A DNA stretch of 64,000 nucleotides from Paraburkholderia dinghuensis (GTDB lineage: Bacteria; Pseudomonadota; Gammaproteobacteria; Burkholderiales; Burkholderiaceae), in assembly GCF_003837865.1 (NCBI RefSeq), contig NZ_RQIS01000011.1:199755-263754 (forward strand), given 5' to 3'. The notes below the pieces were generated by a model that was not told the DNA's origin, did no database searches, and was given only the letters and a program-made list of their open reading frames with translations. Within the stretch, counting starts at the first letter, position 1. Each line of letters starts with the position of its first letter. Shown piece by piece: positions 25,457 through 33,963 of the stretch. The position numbers were made by a program, and so were the translations under genes.

Positions 25457-26434
25457 TTATTGCGGTGAACTCGCGCTCTCCGTCCCGGTGGCGAGCGAGC
25501 CACGGATCACCTGCTTGAGCAGTCGTTTCAGCAGGGTCAATTCTTCGAAATCCAGCAGACGGGTCGCGGCCCCTTCGGCCGCCTTGGCGACGGCGAATAT
25601 CTCGATGGCGAGCTGGCAGCCTTGCGGCGTCAGCTTCAGCCGCGCCTCGCGAGAGCCGTCACCTGGCTCGACCCATCCCGAATCGACCAATTGCTGCGCC
25701 AGGGCCGGCGTGAGTCCCTCGCCGGTGAGCGCGAGCAGGTCGTTCACTTGCCCGGCGGTCAGATCAGGGCGGGCCATCAACAGCGTCAACACGTAATACA
25801 CCGGCTCTGAGATGCCACGTTGCGCACAGCATGCTTTCACCGGGTTGTGCAACTGGATCGACGCGAGGCCGAGCAGATAACCAAGAAAGTCCTTCCTGAA
25901 GCTGCTCTCCACTTCCTCGCCCGAGTTCGCATCGGCCGCCGCGCGAGGCATCATCTTCGCGTATTTGCCGCCGTGAAATACCAGTGGAGGATGGTCGAAA
26001 TGATCGAAGGCCTGCACTTCGCCCACGAAGATCACGTGATCGCCGCCTTCGTAGCGAAACGCAGTGCGGCACTGAAAGCGCGCCGAGCAGCCATCGAGTA
26101 GCGGCACGTTGCCCACGCCGCGCTCCATCTCGAGGCCGGCGAATTTGTTGGTGCCGCGCCGCGCGAACTGGTCCGACAGCGGCTGCTGATCCGCCGCGAG
26201 CACGTGCACCGCGAAGTGGTCGTTGGCCATGAACGCGGGCATGCTGCCCGAGGTCTTGGCGAGGCTCCACAACACCATGGGCGGGTCGAGTGAAACTGAG
26301 TTGAAACTATTGGCGGTCAGACCGACGTCCCCGCCTTCGCTGTCGTGCGTGGTGACGATGGTCACGCCCGTGGCGAAGGAGCCGAGTGCGCTGCGAAAGA
26401 ACTTGCCATCGATGCCGGAGCCGGTTTGACTCAT
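25457..26434 (-). CDS. flavin reductase with C-terminal MarR-like domain
   Basis: A 325-residue fusion. ATG 26434 has AGGAG about 7 bases before it. Residues 10-165 are a flavin-reductase-like FMN-binding domain (FFRSALGSFATGVTIVTT, LTANSFNSVSLDPPMVLW, HFAVHVLAADQQPLSDQF, YEGGDHVIFVGEVQAF). Residues about 185-310 form a MarR-type winged helix (LTLLMARPDLTAGQVNDLLALTGEGLTPALAQQLVDSGWVEP). The same architecture is known in the reductase (C1) of Acinetobacter 4-hydroxyphenylacetate hydroxylase, where the MarR-like part inhibits until the substrate binds. It should supply reduced FMN to a monooxygenase that is not in this window. Confidence 0.87.
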   Translation of the reverse strand: MSQTGSGIDGKFFRSALGSFATGVTIVTTHDSEGGDVGLTANSFNSVSLDPPMVLWSLAKTSGSMPAFMANDHFAVHVLAADQQPLSDQFARRGTNKFAGLEMERGVGNVPLLDGCSARFQCRTAFRYEGGDHVIFVGEVQAFDHFDHPPLVFHGGKYAKMMPRAAADANSGEEVESSFRKDFLGYLLGLASIQLHNPVKACCAQRGISEPVYYVLTLLMARPDLTAGQVNDLLALTGEGLTPALAQQLVDSGWVEPGDGSREARLKLTPQGCQLAIEIFAVAKAAEGAATRLLDFEELTLLKRLLKQVIRGSLATGTESASSPQ

Positions 26435-26478
26435 GTGTTGTCTCCTGATGCCTGTCGAAGAGGCGTGGCGCGTCAAAT

Positions 26479-26561
26479 AAAGATACCGGTATTGTCCGGA
26501 TGTCATCGAAACCGCCAACCCGTCACGGCGATTTTAGTCTAAACAGATACCTCTATTCTAG
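26479..26561. promoter_or_regulatory. two GATACC-type elements in a divergent promoter region
   Basis: AAAGATACCGGTATTGT at 26479 and AACAGATACCTCTATTCTAG at 26542 lie in the 284-bp gap between the flavin reductase (minus) and the SDR operon (plus). Both share GATACC-N3-ATT. No TAATGAT element is present here. No gene is seen in this gap. Confidence 0.4.
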
Positions 26562-26718
26562 AGGGGGATCTCCGTGAAGGCAACGCACCTTGCGGGCCGC
26601 ATTGCGCCGCCGCTCTCGTCGTTTCGGACGATGGCCTTTCGTGCGATTCGTGCCTAGAGTGATGGCATTGCGGAGTCTGCATACGCCGCTTGACCATCAA
26701 CGAGGAGTGCGATTCATC

Positions 26719-27501
26719 ATGATTCTTGATTCAACGATTTCGGCTGTGATCACCGGCGGCGCGTCCGGTCTGGGCGCGAGCACTGCGCGCCGTCTGGCGT
26801 CGCACGGCGTGCGCGTAGCGATTCTGGACTTCAACGCGGAACACGGCGAAGCCGTGGCAAAAGAGGTGGGCGGCGTATTCTGCAAGGTCGACGTAACCGA
26901 CGAGGCACAGGTGGACGCCGCGTTCGCGAAGGCGCGAGCCGCCATTGGCCAGGAGCGTTTGATGATCAACTGCGCCGGCACCGGAGACGCGATCAAGACG
27001 GCCAGTCGCGACAAGTCGACTGGCGAGACGAAGCACTATCCGCTGGACAAGTTCGAGCGCACGATTCAGATCAATCTGATCGGGACCTTCCGCTGCATCG
27101 CGAAGTCGGCCGCCGGCATGTTGAACCTCGCTCCGCTCGCGGATGGCGAACGCGGCCTCGTGGTCAATACCGCATCGGTGGCGGCGCAGGACGGTCAGGT
27201 GGGACAGGCGGCCTATAGCGCTTCGAAGGCGGGGATCGTTGGCATGACGTTGCCGATCGCGCGCGACCTGATGAACGACGGTATCCGCGTCAATACGATT
27301 CTGCCGGGCATTTTCGAAACGCCGTTGATGATGGGCGTGCCCGATCACGTGTTGCAGTCGTTGGCCGATTCGGTCCCGTTCCCGAAACGTCTTGGCAAGC
27401 CGGAAGAGTTCGCTGCGCTCGTGGAAAGCATCGCGACCAATGCATACCTCAATGGGGAGTGCATCCGTCTCGACGGCGCTATCCGCATGGCGCCGCGCTG
27501 A
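26719..27501 (+). CDS. SDR oxidoreductase, 3-hydroxyacyl-CoA dehydrogenase type 2 (HSD10)-like
   Basis: A 260-residue short-chain dehydrogenase. ATG 26719 (GAGGA at 26702) is preferred to the unsupported upstream open frame. TGGASGLGAST is the NAD-binding glycine motif; NTASVAAQDGQVGQAAYSASKAG holds the Ser and Tyr-x-x-x-Lys catalytic residues. The stretch VGQAAYSASKAGIVGMTLPIARDL is typical of HSD10-like enzymes, which oxidise 3-hydroxy-2-methylacyl-CoA and also hydroxysteroids. It heads an operon with thiolase, FadB-like protein and crotonase. Confidence 0.88.
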   Translation: MILDSTISAVITGGASGLGASTARRLASHGVRVAILDFNAEHGEAVAKEVGGVFCKVDVTDEAQVDAAFAKARAAIGQERLMINCAGTGDAIKTASRDKSTGETKHYPLDKFERTIQINLIGTFRCIAKSAAGMLNLAPLADGERGLVVNTASVAAQDGQVGQAAYSASKAGIVGMTLPIARDLMNDGIRVNTILPGIFETPLMMGVPDHVLQSLADSVPFPKRLGKPEEFAALVESIATNAYLNGECIRLDGAIRMAPR

Positions 27502-27551
27502 TCCGGCGACGAAGTCGAATCCATTTTTCTGCATATTCTCAGGAGATCAAC

Positions 27552-28730
27552 ATGGCTGAAGCCTATATCGTCGCCGCGGTGCGTACCGCGGGCGGTCGTC
27601 GCAATGGCCGTCTGGCGGGCTGGCATCCGGTGGACATGGCCGCTCAGGTCATCAACGAGTTGCTCGAACGCTCGGGCGCCGATCCGGCCGCGGTCGACGA
27701 CGTGATCATGGGCTGCGTGAGCCAGGTCGGCGAACAGTCGACCAATGTCGCGCGCAATGCGGTACTCGCATCGAAGCTGCCGGAATCCGTGCCGGGCACC
27801 TCGGTGGATCGCCAGTGCGGCTCGTCGCAACAGGCCGCGCATTTCGCGGCGCAGGCGGTGATGTCGGGCGCAATGGATATCGTGATTGCCGCTGGCGTCG
27901 AGTCGATGACGCGCGTGCCGATGTTCACGCCTTCGGCGCTGCCGCAGAAGAACGGCATGGGCACCTACATCAGCGACACGGTCTCGGCACGTTACAACGG
28001 CGTGGTCTTCAGCCAGTTCATGGGCGCGGAGATGATGGCTGAAAAGTACGCGCTCTCGAAGGACCAACTCGACGCCTACGCGCTGCATAGCCACCAGCTC
28101 GCCATTCAGGCCACCGAAGCGGGCCGTTTCAAGAACGAAATTCTGCCGCTTCAGGTGCGTCTCGCAGATGGCACGGTGCCAGGCGACATGCACACGGTCG
28201 ATGAAGGTATCCGTTTCGACGCGACGCTCGCAGGCATCGCTGGCGTGAAGCTCCTGCAGGAAGGCGGGCGCGTGAGCGCCGCGACGGCCAGCCAGGTGTG
28301 CGATGGCGCGACCGGCGTGATGATCGTCAACGAGCGTGGCCTGAAGGCGCTGGGCGTCAAGCCGCTCGCGCGCATTCACCACATGACCGTGCTGGGCAGC
28401 GATCCGGTGATCATGCTCGAAACGCCGATCCAGGCCACCGCCCACGCACTGAAGAAGGCGGGCATGAAGATCTCCGATATCGATCTCTACGAGGTCAACG
28501 AAGCGTTCGCACCGGTCCCGCTTGCGTGGCTTAAGGCACTGGACGCCGACCCGGAGCGACTGAACGTGAACGGCGGCGCGATCGCGCTGGGTCACCCGCT
28601 GGGCGCGTCCGGTACCAAGCTGATGACGACGCTGATCAACGCGCTCGAACAACGCGGCAAGCGCTATGGCCTGCAGACGATGTGCGAAGGCGGCGGCATG
28701 GCTAACGTCACCATCGTCGAACGTCTTTGA
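27552..28730 (+). CDS. acetyl-CoA acetyltransferase (thiolase)
   Basis: A 392-residue thiolase with AGGAG at 27541. Active-site segments: DRQCGSSQQAAHFAAQAV (nucleophile; serine in place of the usual glycine after CGS), YEVNEAFAPV, NVNGGAIALGHPLGASGT and TMCEGGGMANVTIV (second cysteine, followed by Glu instead of Ile/Gly). It is 50 bp after the SDR and 51 bp before the FadB-like gene, so the three work on one acyl-CoA. The CGSSQQA variant is common in thiolases for branched or long substrates. Confidence 0.92.
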   Translation: MAEAYIVAAVRTAGGRRNGRLAGWHPVDMAAQVINELLERSGADPAAVDDVIMGCVSQVGEQSTNVARNAVLASKLPESVPGTSVDRQCGSSQQAAHFAAQAVMSGAMDIVIAAGVESMTRVPMFTPSALPQKNGMGTYISDTVSARYNGVVFSQFMGAEMMAEKYALSKDQLDAYALHSHQLAIQATEAGRFKNEILPLQVRLADGTVPGDMHTVDEGIRFDATLAGIAGVKLLQEGGRVSAATASQVCDGATGVMIVNERGLKALGVKPLARIHHMTVLGSDPVIMLETPIQATAHALKKAGMKISDIDLYEVNEAFAPVPLAWLKALDADPERLNVNGGAIALGHPLGASGTKLMTTLINALEQRGKRYGLQTMCEGGGMANVTIVERL

Positions 28731-28781
28731 CGGCTGACGGGCGACGCTGCCGTCGGTGAATCACGGAAGAGGAGAGAAGTC

Positions 28782-30932
28782 TTGTTCAAAGGTCAGAGCA
28801 TCCGGGTGCAGGCGCTCGGGGACGGATACGTCGAACTGTGTTTCGATCGCGAAGGCGATTCGATCAACAAGCTCGACGCGCGCACGGTCGACGAGTTGCG
28901 CCGTGCCACGGCGGAAATCGCCGGCGTGGCGGGTTTGCGAGGCGTTCTGGTAACCAGCGCAAAAAATGTATTCATTGTCGGTGCGGACATCACGGAGTTC
29001 GGCGAGATGTTCAAGCTGCCGGTTCCGGATCTCGCAGCGCACAACGCGCGCTCGAATGAAGTGTTCAACGCGTTCGAGGACTTGCCGGTGCCGACGGTCG
29101 TCGCGCTGAACGGTTTCGCGCTCGGCGGTGGTCTGGAAATGGCGATGAGTGCGTGCTACCGGATCATGTCGAGCGAGGCGCAGGTTGGACTGCCCGAGGT
29201 CAAGCTCGGCCTGTTCCCGGGATTTGGCGGCACGGTGCGCCTGCCGCGTCTGGCGAGCCCGGCGGTCGCGATCGACTGGATTGCCTCAGGCAAGCCGTCG
29301 AAAGCAGACGGCGCGCTGGCAGCCGGCGTGGTCGACACGGTGGCGCAGCCGGAAGCATTGCGCGATGTCGCGCTCGATCATCTGAAACGCGCGGCAGAGG
29401 GCAAACTGGATTGGCGCGCGCGTCAGAACGCCAAGCGCTCGCCGCTCGCACAGTCGCCGCAAGATCTGGCGAAGCTGTTCGACGAGGCGAGGGCGAAGGT
29501 AGCGAAGTCGAGTGGCAAGCATCAGCCGGCCGCGCTGTCCGCAGTCGAAATGATGGAGCGCGCGGCCCGCATGGATCGCGCCGGTGCGCTGGACGAAGAG
29601 GGACTCGCTTTTGCCCGGATCGCCAAAACCCAGGCAGCCGATGCCCTGGTTCAGACGTTCCTGAGCGATCAGGTTCTGAAGAAACTGTTCAAGCAGCACG
29701 CGAAGCAGGCTCGTGCTGTAGGCCAGGGGGCGGTTCTCGGCGCCGGCATCATGGGCGGCGGCATTGCCTACACCAGTGCATTGCGGGGCGTGCCGGTGCG
29801 TCTGAAGGACATCGCCCAGGCACAGCTCGACCTCGGCATAAGTGAAGCCGAAAAGCAGCTCGCCAAGCAGATCAAGGCCGGACGGTTGGCGCAATCCAAG
29901 GCGCACGATGTGCTGCGCGCGATTGTCCCCAGTCTTGCCTATACCGACTTCGACAAGGTCGACGTGGTGGTCGAGGCGGTGGTCGAGAACCTTGGCGTCA
30001 AGCACAAGGTGCTGCGCGAACTTGAGGGCGTGGTGCGTTCGGATACCGTGATCGCCTCGAACACGTCGAGCTTGCGCATCGACGATATCGCCCAACCGCT
30101 GCAACGGCCCGAAAACTTCGTCGGCATGCACTTTTTCAACCCGGTTCCCGTGATGCCGCTGGTGGAGGTCATCAAAGGCAGCCGGACGAGCGACGCAGCG
30201 GTATCGACGGCGGTCGGTTACGCCGTGGCGATGGGCAAGACACCGATTGTCGTCAAGGATTGTCCGGGCTTCCTCGTCAATCGCATTCTGACCGCCTATA
30301 TGCGCGGCTTTCTGCAACTGGTCAGCGACGGCGCCGATTTCGAGCGCGTCGATCAGGTGATGGAAGCATTCGGCTGGCCGATGGGCCCGGCCTATCTGGA
30401 AGACGTGGTCGGCATGGACACGGGCAGTCACGTCAGCGACATCATTTCGGCGGGCTACGCCGAGCGCATGCCTTACCTCGAGCACGACGCATTGCGTTTG
30501 ATGTCGACCAACAAGCGCTTCGGGCAAAAGAACGGCGTGGGTTTCTACCGTTATGAAACCGACCCGAACGGCAAGCCGCGCCGCAGCGTGGCGGACGATA
30601 CCCGCGCGCTGCTGGCGCAGATCCAGCCGAACGGCACGCGCGATTTCAGCGACAACGAGATCATCGAACGCATGATGCTGCCGCTGATCATCGAAGCGGC
30701 GCACGCGCTGGAAGACGGTGTCGTGGCCAGTCCGGTCGAACTCGATATGGCATTGCTGCTTGGCATCGGGTTTCCGGCCTATCTGGGCGGCGCATTGAAG
30801 TACGCGGACTGGCTGGGTCTTGCTCACGTCGTCGAGCGGGCCGAGGCCTACGCGGCATTGGGCCCGGGCTATCGGCCGACCGAACGCATGCGTGCGATGG
30901 CAGCGCAAGGGCAGCGTTTTTACGGCAATTGA
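28782..30932 (+). CDS. FadB-type multifunctional beta-oxidation alpha subunit
   Basis: A 716-residue protein starting with TTG 28782 after AGAGGAGAG. Residues 1-190: hydratase domain (ALGGGLEMAMSACYRI, VGLPEVKLGLFPGFGGTVRLP). Residues about 310-490: NAD-binding 3-hydroxyacyl-CoA dehydrogenase (AVLGAGIMGGGIAYTSALRG; HFFNPVPVMPLVEVI), then two C-terminal dehydrogenase domains (DCPGFLVNRILTAYM). This is the size and order of the E. coli FadB alpha subunit; the thiolase just upstream is its likely beta partner. Distinct from the shorter-linked copy at 20879. Confidence 0.93.
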   Translation: MFKGQSIRVQALGDGYVELCFDREGDSINKLDARTVDELRRATAEIAGVAGLRGVLVTSAKNVFIVGADITEFGEMFKLPVPDLAAHNARSNEVFNAFEDLPVPTVVALNGFALGGGLEMAMSACYRIMSSEAQVGLPEVKLGLFPGFGGTVRLPRLASPAVAIDWIASGKPSKADGALAAGVVDTVAQPEALRDVALDHLKRAAEGKLDWRARQNAKRSPLAQSPQDLAKLFDEARAKVAKSSGKHQPAALSAVEMMERAARMDRAGALDEEGLAFARIAKTQAADALVQTFLSDQVLKKLFKQHAKQARAVGQGAVLGAGIMGGGIAYTSALRGVPVRLKDIAQAQLDLGISEAEKQLAKQIKAGRLAQSKAHDVLRAIVPSLAYTDFDKVDVVVEAVVENLGVKHKVLRELEGVVRSDTVIASNTSSLRIDDIAQPLQRPENFVGMHFFNPVPVMPLVEVIKGSRTSDAAVSTAVGYAVAMGKTPIVVKDCPGFLVNRILTAYMRGFLQLVSDGADFERVDQVMEAFGWPMGPAYLEDVVGMDTGSHVSDIISAGYAERMPYLEHDALRLMSTNKRFGQKNGVGFYRYETDPNGKPRRSVADDTRALLAQIQPNGTRDFSDNEIIERMMLPLIIEAAHALEDGVVASPVELDMALLLGIGFPAYLGGALKYADWLGLAHVVERAEAYAALGPGYRPTERMRAMAAQGQRFYGN

Positions 30933-30955
30933 GTGCGCCGGAATTGCCGGCAGTA

Positions 30956-30984
30956 ACCCGGCGGCGAGTTTCACGCCGCCGGGT
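30956..30984 (+). terminator. GC-rich stem-loop after FadB-type gene
   Basis: An 11-bp perfect stem ACCCGGCGGCG / CGCCGCCGGGT with 7-base loop lies between the FadB-type stop and the next crotonase gene. No T-run follows, so it may lower rather than stop transcription of the next gene. Confidence 0.4.
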
Positions 30985-31018
30985 CCTATGTTTACCTTCA
31001 ACCTGACGAGAAAGCTTG

Positions 31019-31813
31019 ATGGCCGACTCCAGTTTGCTTGTCGAGCGACGGCTGCCCGGTTGCGTGTTGCTCACATTGAACCGTCCGCACGCGAAGAACG
31101 CGCTGTCGCAGGCATTGCGGCGCGAACTGACTGATACGGTGCGAATGCTGGCGCGGGACCCGCAGGCGCGCGTGCTGATTCTCACTGGCGCGGGCGACGC
31201 ATTCTGCGCCGGACTGGATCTCAAGGAGCTTGGCGCCGCCGCGAGTGGCAACGCGCTTGCGCTCGATGACATCGAGTGCAATCCGGTCGCCGCATTGCTG
31301 GACTTCCCCGGCCCCGTGATTGGTGCGATCAACGGCGTGGCCATCACTGGTGGCTTTGAACTGGCGCTTGCCTGCGATGTGCTGATCTGCAGCCAGCTTG
31401 CCCGTTTTGCCGACACGCACGCGCGAGTGGGCGTGCTGCCGGGTTGGACGCTGTCGCAGCGGCTTTCGCGCACGATCGGCATCTATCGTGCGAAGGCGCT
31501 GTCGCTTACCGGAGATTTTTTGTCCGCTGCGCAAGCCGAGGCCTGGGGCCTCGCTCATCGCGTGGTCGAGCCGCATCGCCTGTTGCCTGAAGCGTGCCAG
31601 ATGGCGGCCGCGATGCTCTCCACGGTGCCGCAGACCCTAATCGAATATAAGCGCCTGATCGACGACGGTTACGCACTGCCCTACGGTGAGGCGCTGGAAC
31701 TGGAACATCGCCGCTCGGTGGCGGCCATGCCGGACATCGATCCGGGCGATCTGGAGCGCCGCCGCCACGCCGTTCGCACGCGTGCGCAGCAGCAGCTCGA
31801 CAGTTTCGTATGA
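31019..31813 (+). CDS. crotonase-family protein lacking second catalytic glutamate
   Basis: A 264-residue crotonase; ATG 31019 is used. TGAGDAFCAGLDLKEL forms the first oxyanion segment and ITGGFELALACDVLI keeps the first glutamate. At the second (normally FGxPE) it reads FADTHARVGVLPGWTLSQRL, with histidine for glutamate. This FADTHARVG type is a widespread subfamily annotated as enoyl-CoA hydratase, though a changed reaction is possible. It is separated from the FadB-type gene by a stem-loop. Confidence 0.87.
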   Translation: MADSSLLVERRLPGCVLLTLNRPHAKNALSQALRRELTDTVRMLARDPQARVLILTGAGDAFCAGLDLKELGAAASGNALALDDIECNPVAALLDFPGPVIGAINGVAITGGFELALACDVLICSQLARFADTHARVGVLPGWTLSQRLSRTIGIYRAKALSLTGDFLSAAQAEAWGLAHRVVEPHRLLPEACQMAAAMLSTVPQTLIEYKRLIDDGYALPYGEALELEHRRSVAAMPDIDPGDLERRRHAVRTRAQQQLDSFV

Positions 31814-31865
31814 ATTAAGCACGCGGGCTTCGGGAAACTACGGAGGCGCGCGCTGTGATTCATCT

Positions 31866-31883
31866 TCAAAATGTAAATCATTA
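31866..31883 (-). promoter_or_regulatory. TAATGAT-N7-ATTA element, site 6
   Basis: On the minus strand: TAATGAT, TTACATT, then TTGA (second half poor). It lies about 60 bp before the PaaK-like gene. Its 15-base core is identical to site 3, and the preceding TTAGC is shared with site 8. Confidence 0.45.
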
Positions 31884-31941
31884 AGCTAATTTCGCCCGTT
31901 TGAGCTGGTGAGACCGGAGCGGTTCACATGAAGGAGACAGA

Positions 31942-33261
31942 ATGACCACGCCCTGTGCCCAGAGTGATCGATATTTCGATCCGCACATTGAGACGATGCC
32001 GCGCGATCAGCTCGAGAGGCTGCAAGAGGTGCGCATTCTTCAGCTCATGCCGTACGTGTATCAGCGTTCGCCCTTGATCCGGGAAGTGTGGGACGAGGCA
32101 GGTGTCAAGCCGTCAGACCTCCGCTCGATGGCCGATTTCAAGGCGAAGGTGCCGTTCATCGACAAGGATCGCATCCGGCGCTTCCGCGATACGCATGGCG
32201 ACCCCTTTGGAGGTCTGCGCTGTGCCGACGCCCCGCATCTGCGCGGCGTGGGTTTCACCTCGGGCACCACGGGTGACCCGACGCCTTTGCCGCGCTCGGA
32301 ACATCACACTACGATCGATGGCATCCAGCGCGAGATGTGGCACATGGGTGCCAGACCTCACGATTACATGGCTTATGCGCTGTTCACGTTCCGCGAGGGG
32401 CTGAACTTCGACAAGTTCACCGCTTCGGGGATCCGTCCCGTTTGTGTGCCGCATCTGCCGTTCGAGGTGGCGAACCTGGTAGCGATTACACGCAAGTTCA
32501 GGCCGACGACGCTTTTCATGTTGTCCACGCCGCTCATCATGGGCCTGCAGCAATATCAGCAGAAAACCGGCGACGACTTGCGCGAGGCTTTCTCGTCCTG
32601 TCGGGGTGTGGTCTTCGGTGGCGAGCCGCTGAGTCAGAGTTTGCGGCAATTGGTAGAAAGCTGGGGTCTCGAGATCTTCCAGCTGACGTCGCTGGGCGAC
32701 ATTGCGACATGCATGGAATGCAGCGCCCATGAAGGAATGCATACGTGGGAAGACCTCGCGCTGGTGGAGCACCTCGATCCATCGGGAAATCAGCCGGTGC
32801 CGGACGGTGCACGTGGCGAAATGGTGGTGACGGCGCTTGCCGACGACGTCGGACCGCTGGTACGTTTCCGTACCGACGATCTGGTCGAGTACACAAGCAA
32901 ACCGTGCACATGCGGCCGCACGCATGGCCGCATCCGCCCGCTGGGCCGCAAGGGTGACGAGATGCTGATTCAGGGCCGCTCGGTCTTGCCGCTCGACATT
33001 TTCCCGCTGATGCACCAGTTCCCCGCTACGCAGTCGGCGTTGTTCCAGCTGGTGCGTCCGCAGCGCGAAGCCGAGGTGCTGAAGTTGCGCGTGGGTTACG
33101 CCGCCGATTTGCTCCAGGGCAGCAAGGAAGAATTGGCGCAGGCAATCTGCGCGGCGGTTAGCGCCGGGCTTGGCGTGCCGGCAGAAGTGGAGCTAGTCGA
33201 GAACGCCGAATTGTTGAAGAACGGGCCTCCCAACAAGATTCCGCGAGTGACCAAGGCATGA
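31942..33261 (+). CDS. phenylacetate-CoA ligase (PaaK)-like AMP-forming ligase
   Basis: A 439-residue adenylate-forming enzyme of the PaaK/CoF-synthetase branch, with AAGGAG before ATG 31942. GFTSGTTGDPTPLPRSEHH is the phosphate-binding loop; FGGEPLSQSLRQLVESWG and FRTDDLVEY are family motifs; the cysteine-rich stretch CTCGRTHGRIRPLGRKGDEML is the zinc/hinge region of this branch. Length matches PaaK (about 430-440). It activates an aromatic or alicyclic acid to its CoA ester. Its stop overlaps the next start by 4 bases, coupling it to an unrecognised protein. Confidence 0.88.
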   Translation: MTTPCAQSDRYFDPHIETMPRDQLERLQEVRILQLMPYVYQRSPLIREVWDEAGVKPSDLRSMADFKAKVPFIDKDRIRRFRDTHGDPFGGLRCADAPHLRGVGFTSGTTGDPTPLPRSEHHTTIDGIQREMWHMGARPHDYMAYALFTFREGLNFDKFTASGIRPVCVPHLPFEVANLVAITRKFRPTTLFMLSTPLIMGLQQYQQKTGDDLREAFSSCRGVVFGGEPLSQSLRQLVESWGLEIFQLTSLGDIATCMECSAHEGMHTWEDLALVEHLDPSGNQPVPDGARGEMVVTALADDVGPLVRFRTDDLVEYTSKPCTCGRTHGRIRPLGRKGDEMLIQGRSVLPLDIFPLMHQFPATQSALFQLVRPQREAEVLKLRVGYAADLLQGSKEELAQAICAAVSAGLGVPAEVELVENAELLKNGPPNKIPRVTKA

Positions 33262-33947
33262 ACAATCCAGATCTCAAGTTCGATATTTCGCCCATCGCGG
33301 TCGGCCGCTATATCGCCGCCGATGGCTCGCGCAAAACGCTGGCGTATTCCGCGCTCGAACTGGAACGCGCCCGCCTTGCGGCAGTGCGCGTGCTCGACGC
33401 GTTCCACTTCCGGACCGGCGGCAATGTGATGTTCACCGCGATGTGGGACGAGGGCGCACAGTTGCTGGGCGTCGAGCGCGCGATCATGTCGTACGGCATG
33501 GTCGTGGTATCCGCCGACTCCTCAGTTTTCGACGCGGGACGCGTGGCGAACATTTCGCGCCGTTTTAAGCTGATCGCTGCAATGGGCATCACGCCGGGCA
33601 CGCTGGAAGGGCTCGCCCGCATGGATCTGGATCCGGCCAAAGTGTTCGAGGGCATGGTGGTCTGGGCGAGGCCCGGTGCCTACGAGACGCTCAAAGCGCT
33701 ACCGGGTCTGCAGGTGTATCGCTGCCTGGAGGTGGGACCCGCTTTCGCCATCGAGTGTCCTGCGGGCCATGGTGCGCATCTGGACCGCTTCGAATGGAAC
33801 GTCGAAGAGGAGGGCGGCGAAGTCGTGCTGTCGAGCCGGTTGGAGCGCTCGGAGCCGTTCTACAAACTTCGCACGGGTCTGAAGGGCAAGGTGATTCACG
33901 GTGTCTGCGATTGCGGTAATCCGGACCCTCGCGTCCTGCCCACCTGA
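33258..33947 (+). CDS. unrecognised 229-residue protein coupled to PaaK-like ligase
   Basis: I do not recognise this family. The 229-residue chain is soluble (no signal peptide or membrane segment), mildly acidic and begins ISPIAVGRYIAADGSRKTLAY. Visible features are a hydrophobic core around GMVVVSADSSVFDAGRVAN, a segment rich in conserved-looking aromatic/charged residues (RFEWNVEEEGGEVVLSSRLE), and a C-terminal Cys-Asp-Cys near VIHGVCDCGNPDP. It starts inside the stop of the ligase (ATGA) and is followed 17 bp later by an alcohol dehydrogenase, so it likely takes part in the same step. A helper subunit of the ligase is one possibility. Confidence 0.75.
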   Translation: MNNPDLKFDISPIAVGRYIAADGSRKTLAYSALELERARLAAVRVLDAFHFRTGGNVMFTAMWDEGAQLLGVERAIMSYGMVVVSADSSVFDAGRVANISRRFKLIAAMGITPGTLEGLARMDLDPAKVFEGMVVWARPGAYETLKALPGLQVYRCLEVGPAFAIECPAGHGAHLDRFEWNVEEEGGEVVLSSRLERSEPFYKLRTGLKGKVIHGVCDCGNPDPRVLPT

Positions 33948-33963
33948 AAACGGAGCGCGTGTC

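Noticed and set aside
27345..28652. 435-codon minus-strand open frame
   Set aside because: Antisense to the thiolase at 27552; no recognisable domain.
29286..31001. 571-codon minus-strand open frame
   Set aside because: Antisense shadow of the FadB-type gene at 28782; composition is that of reversed codons.
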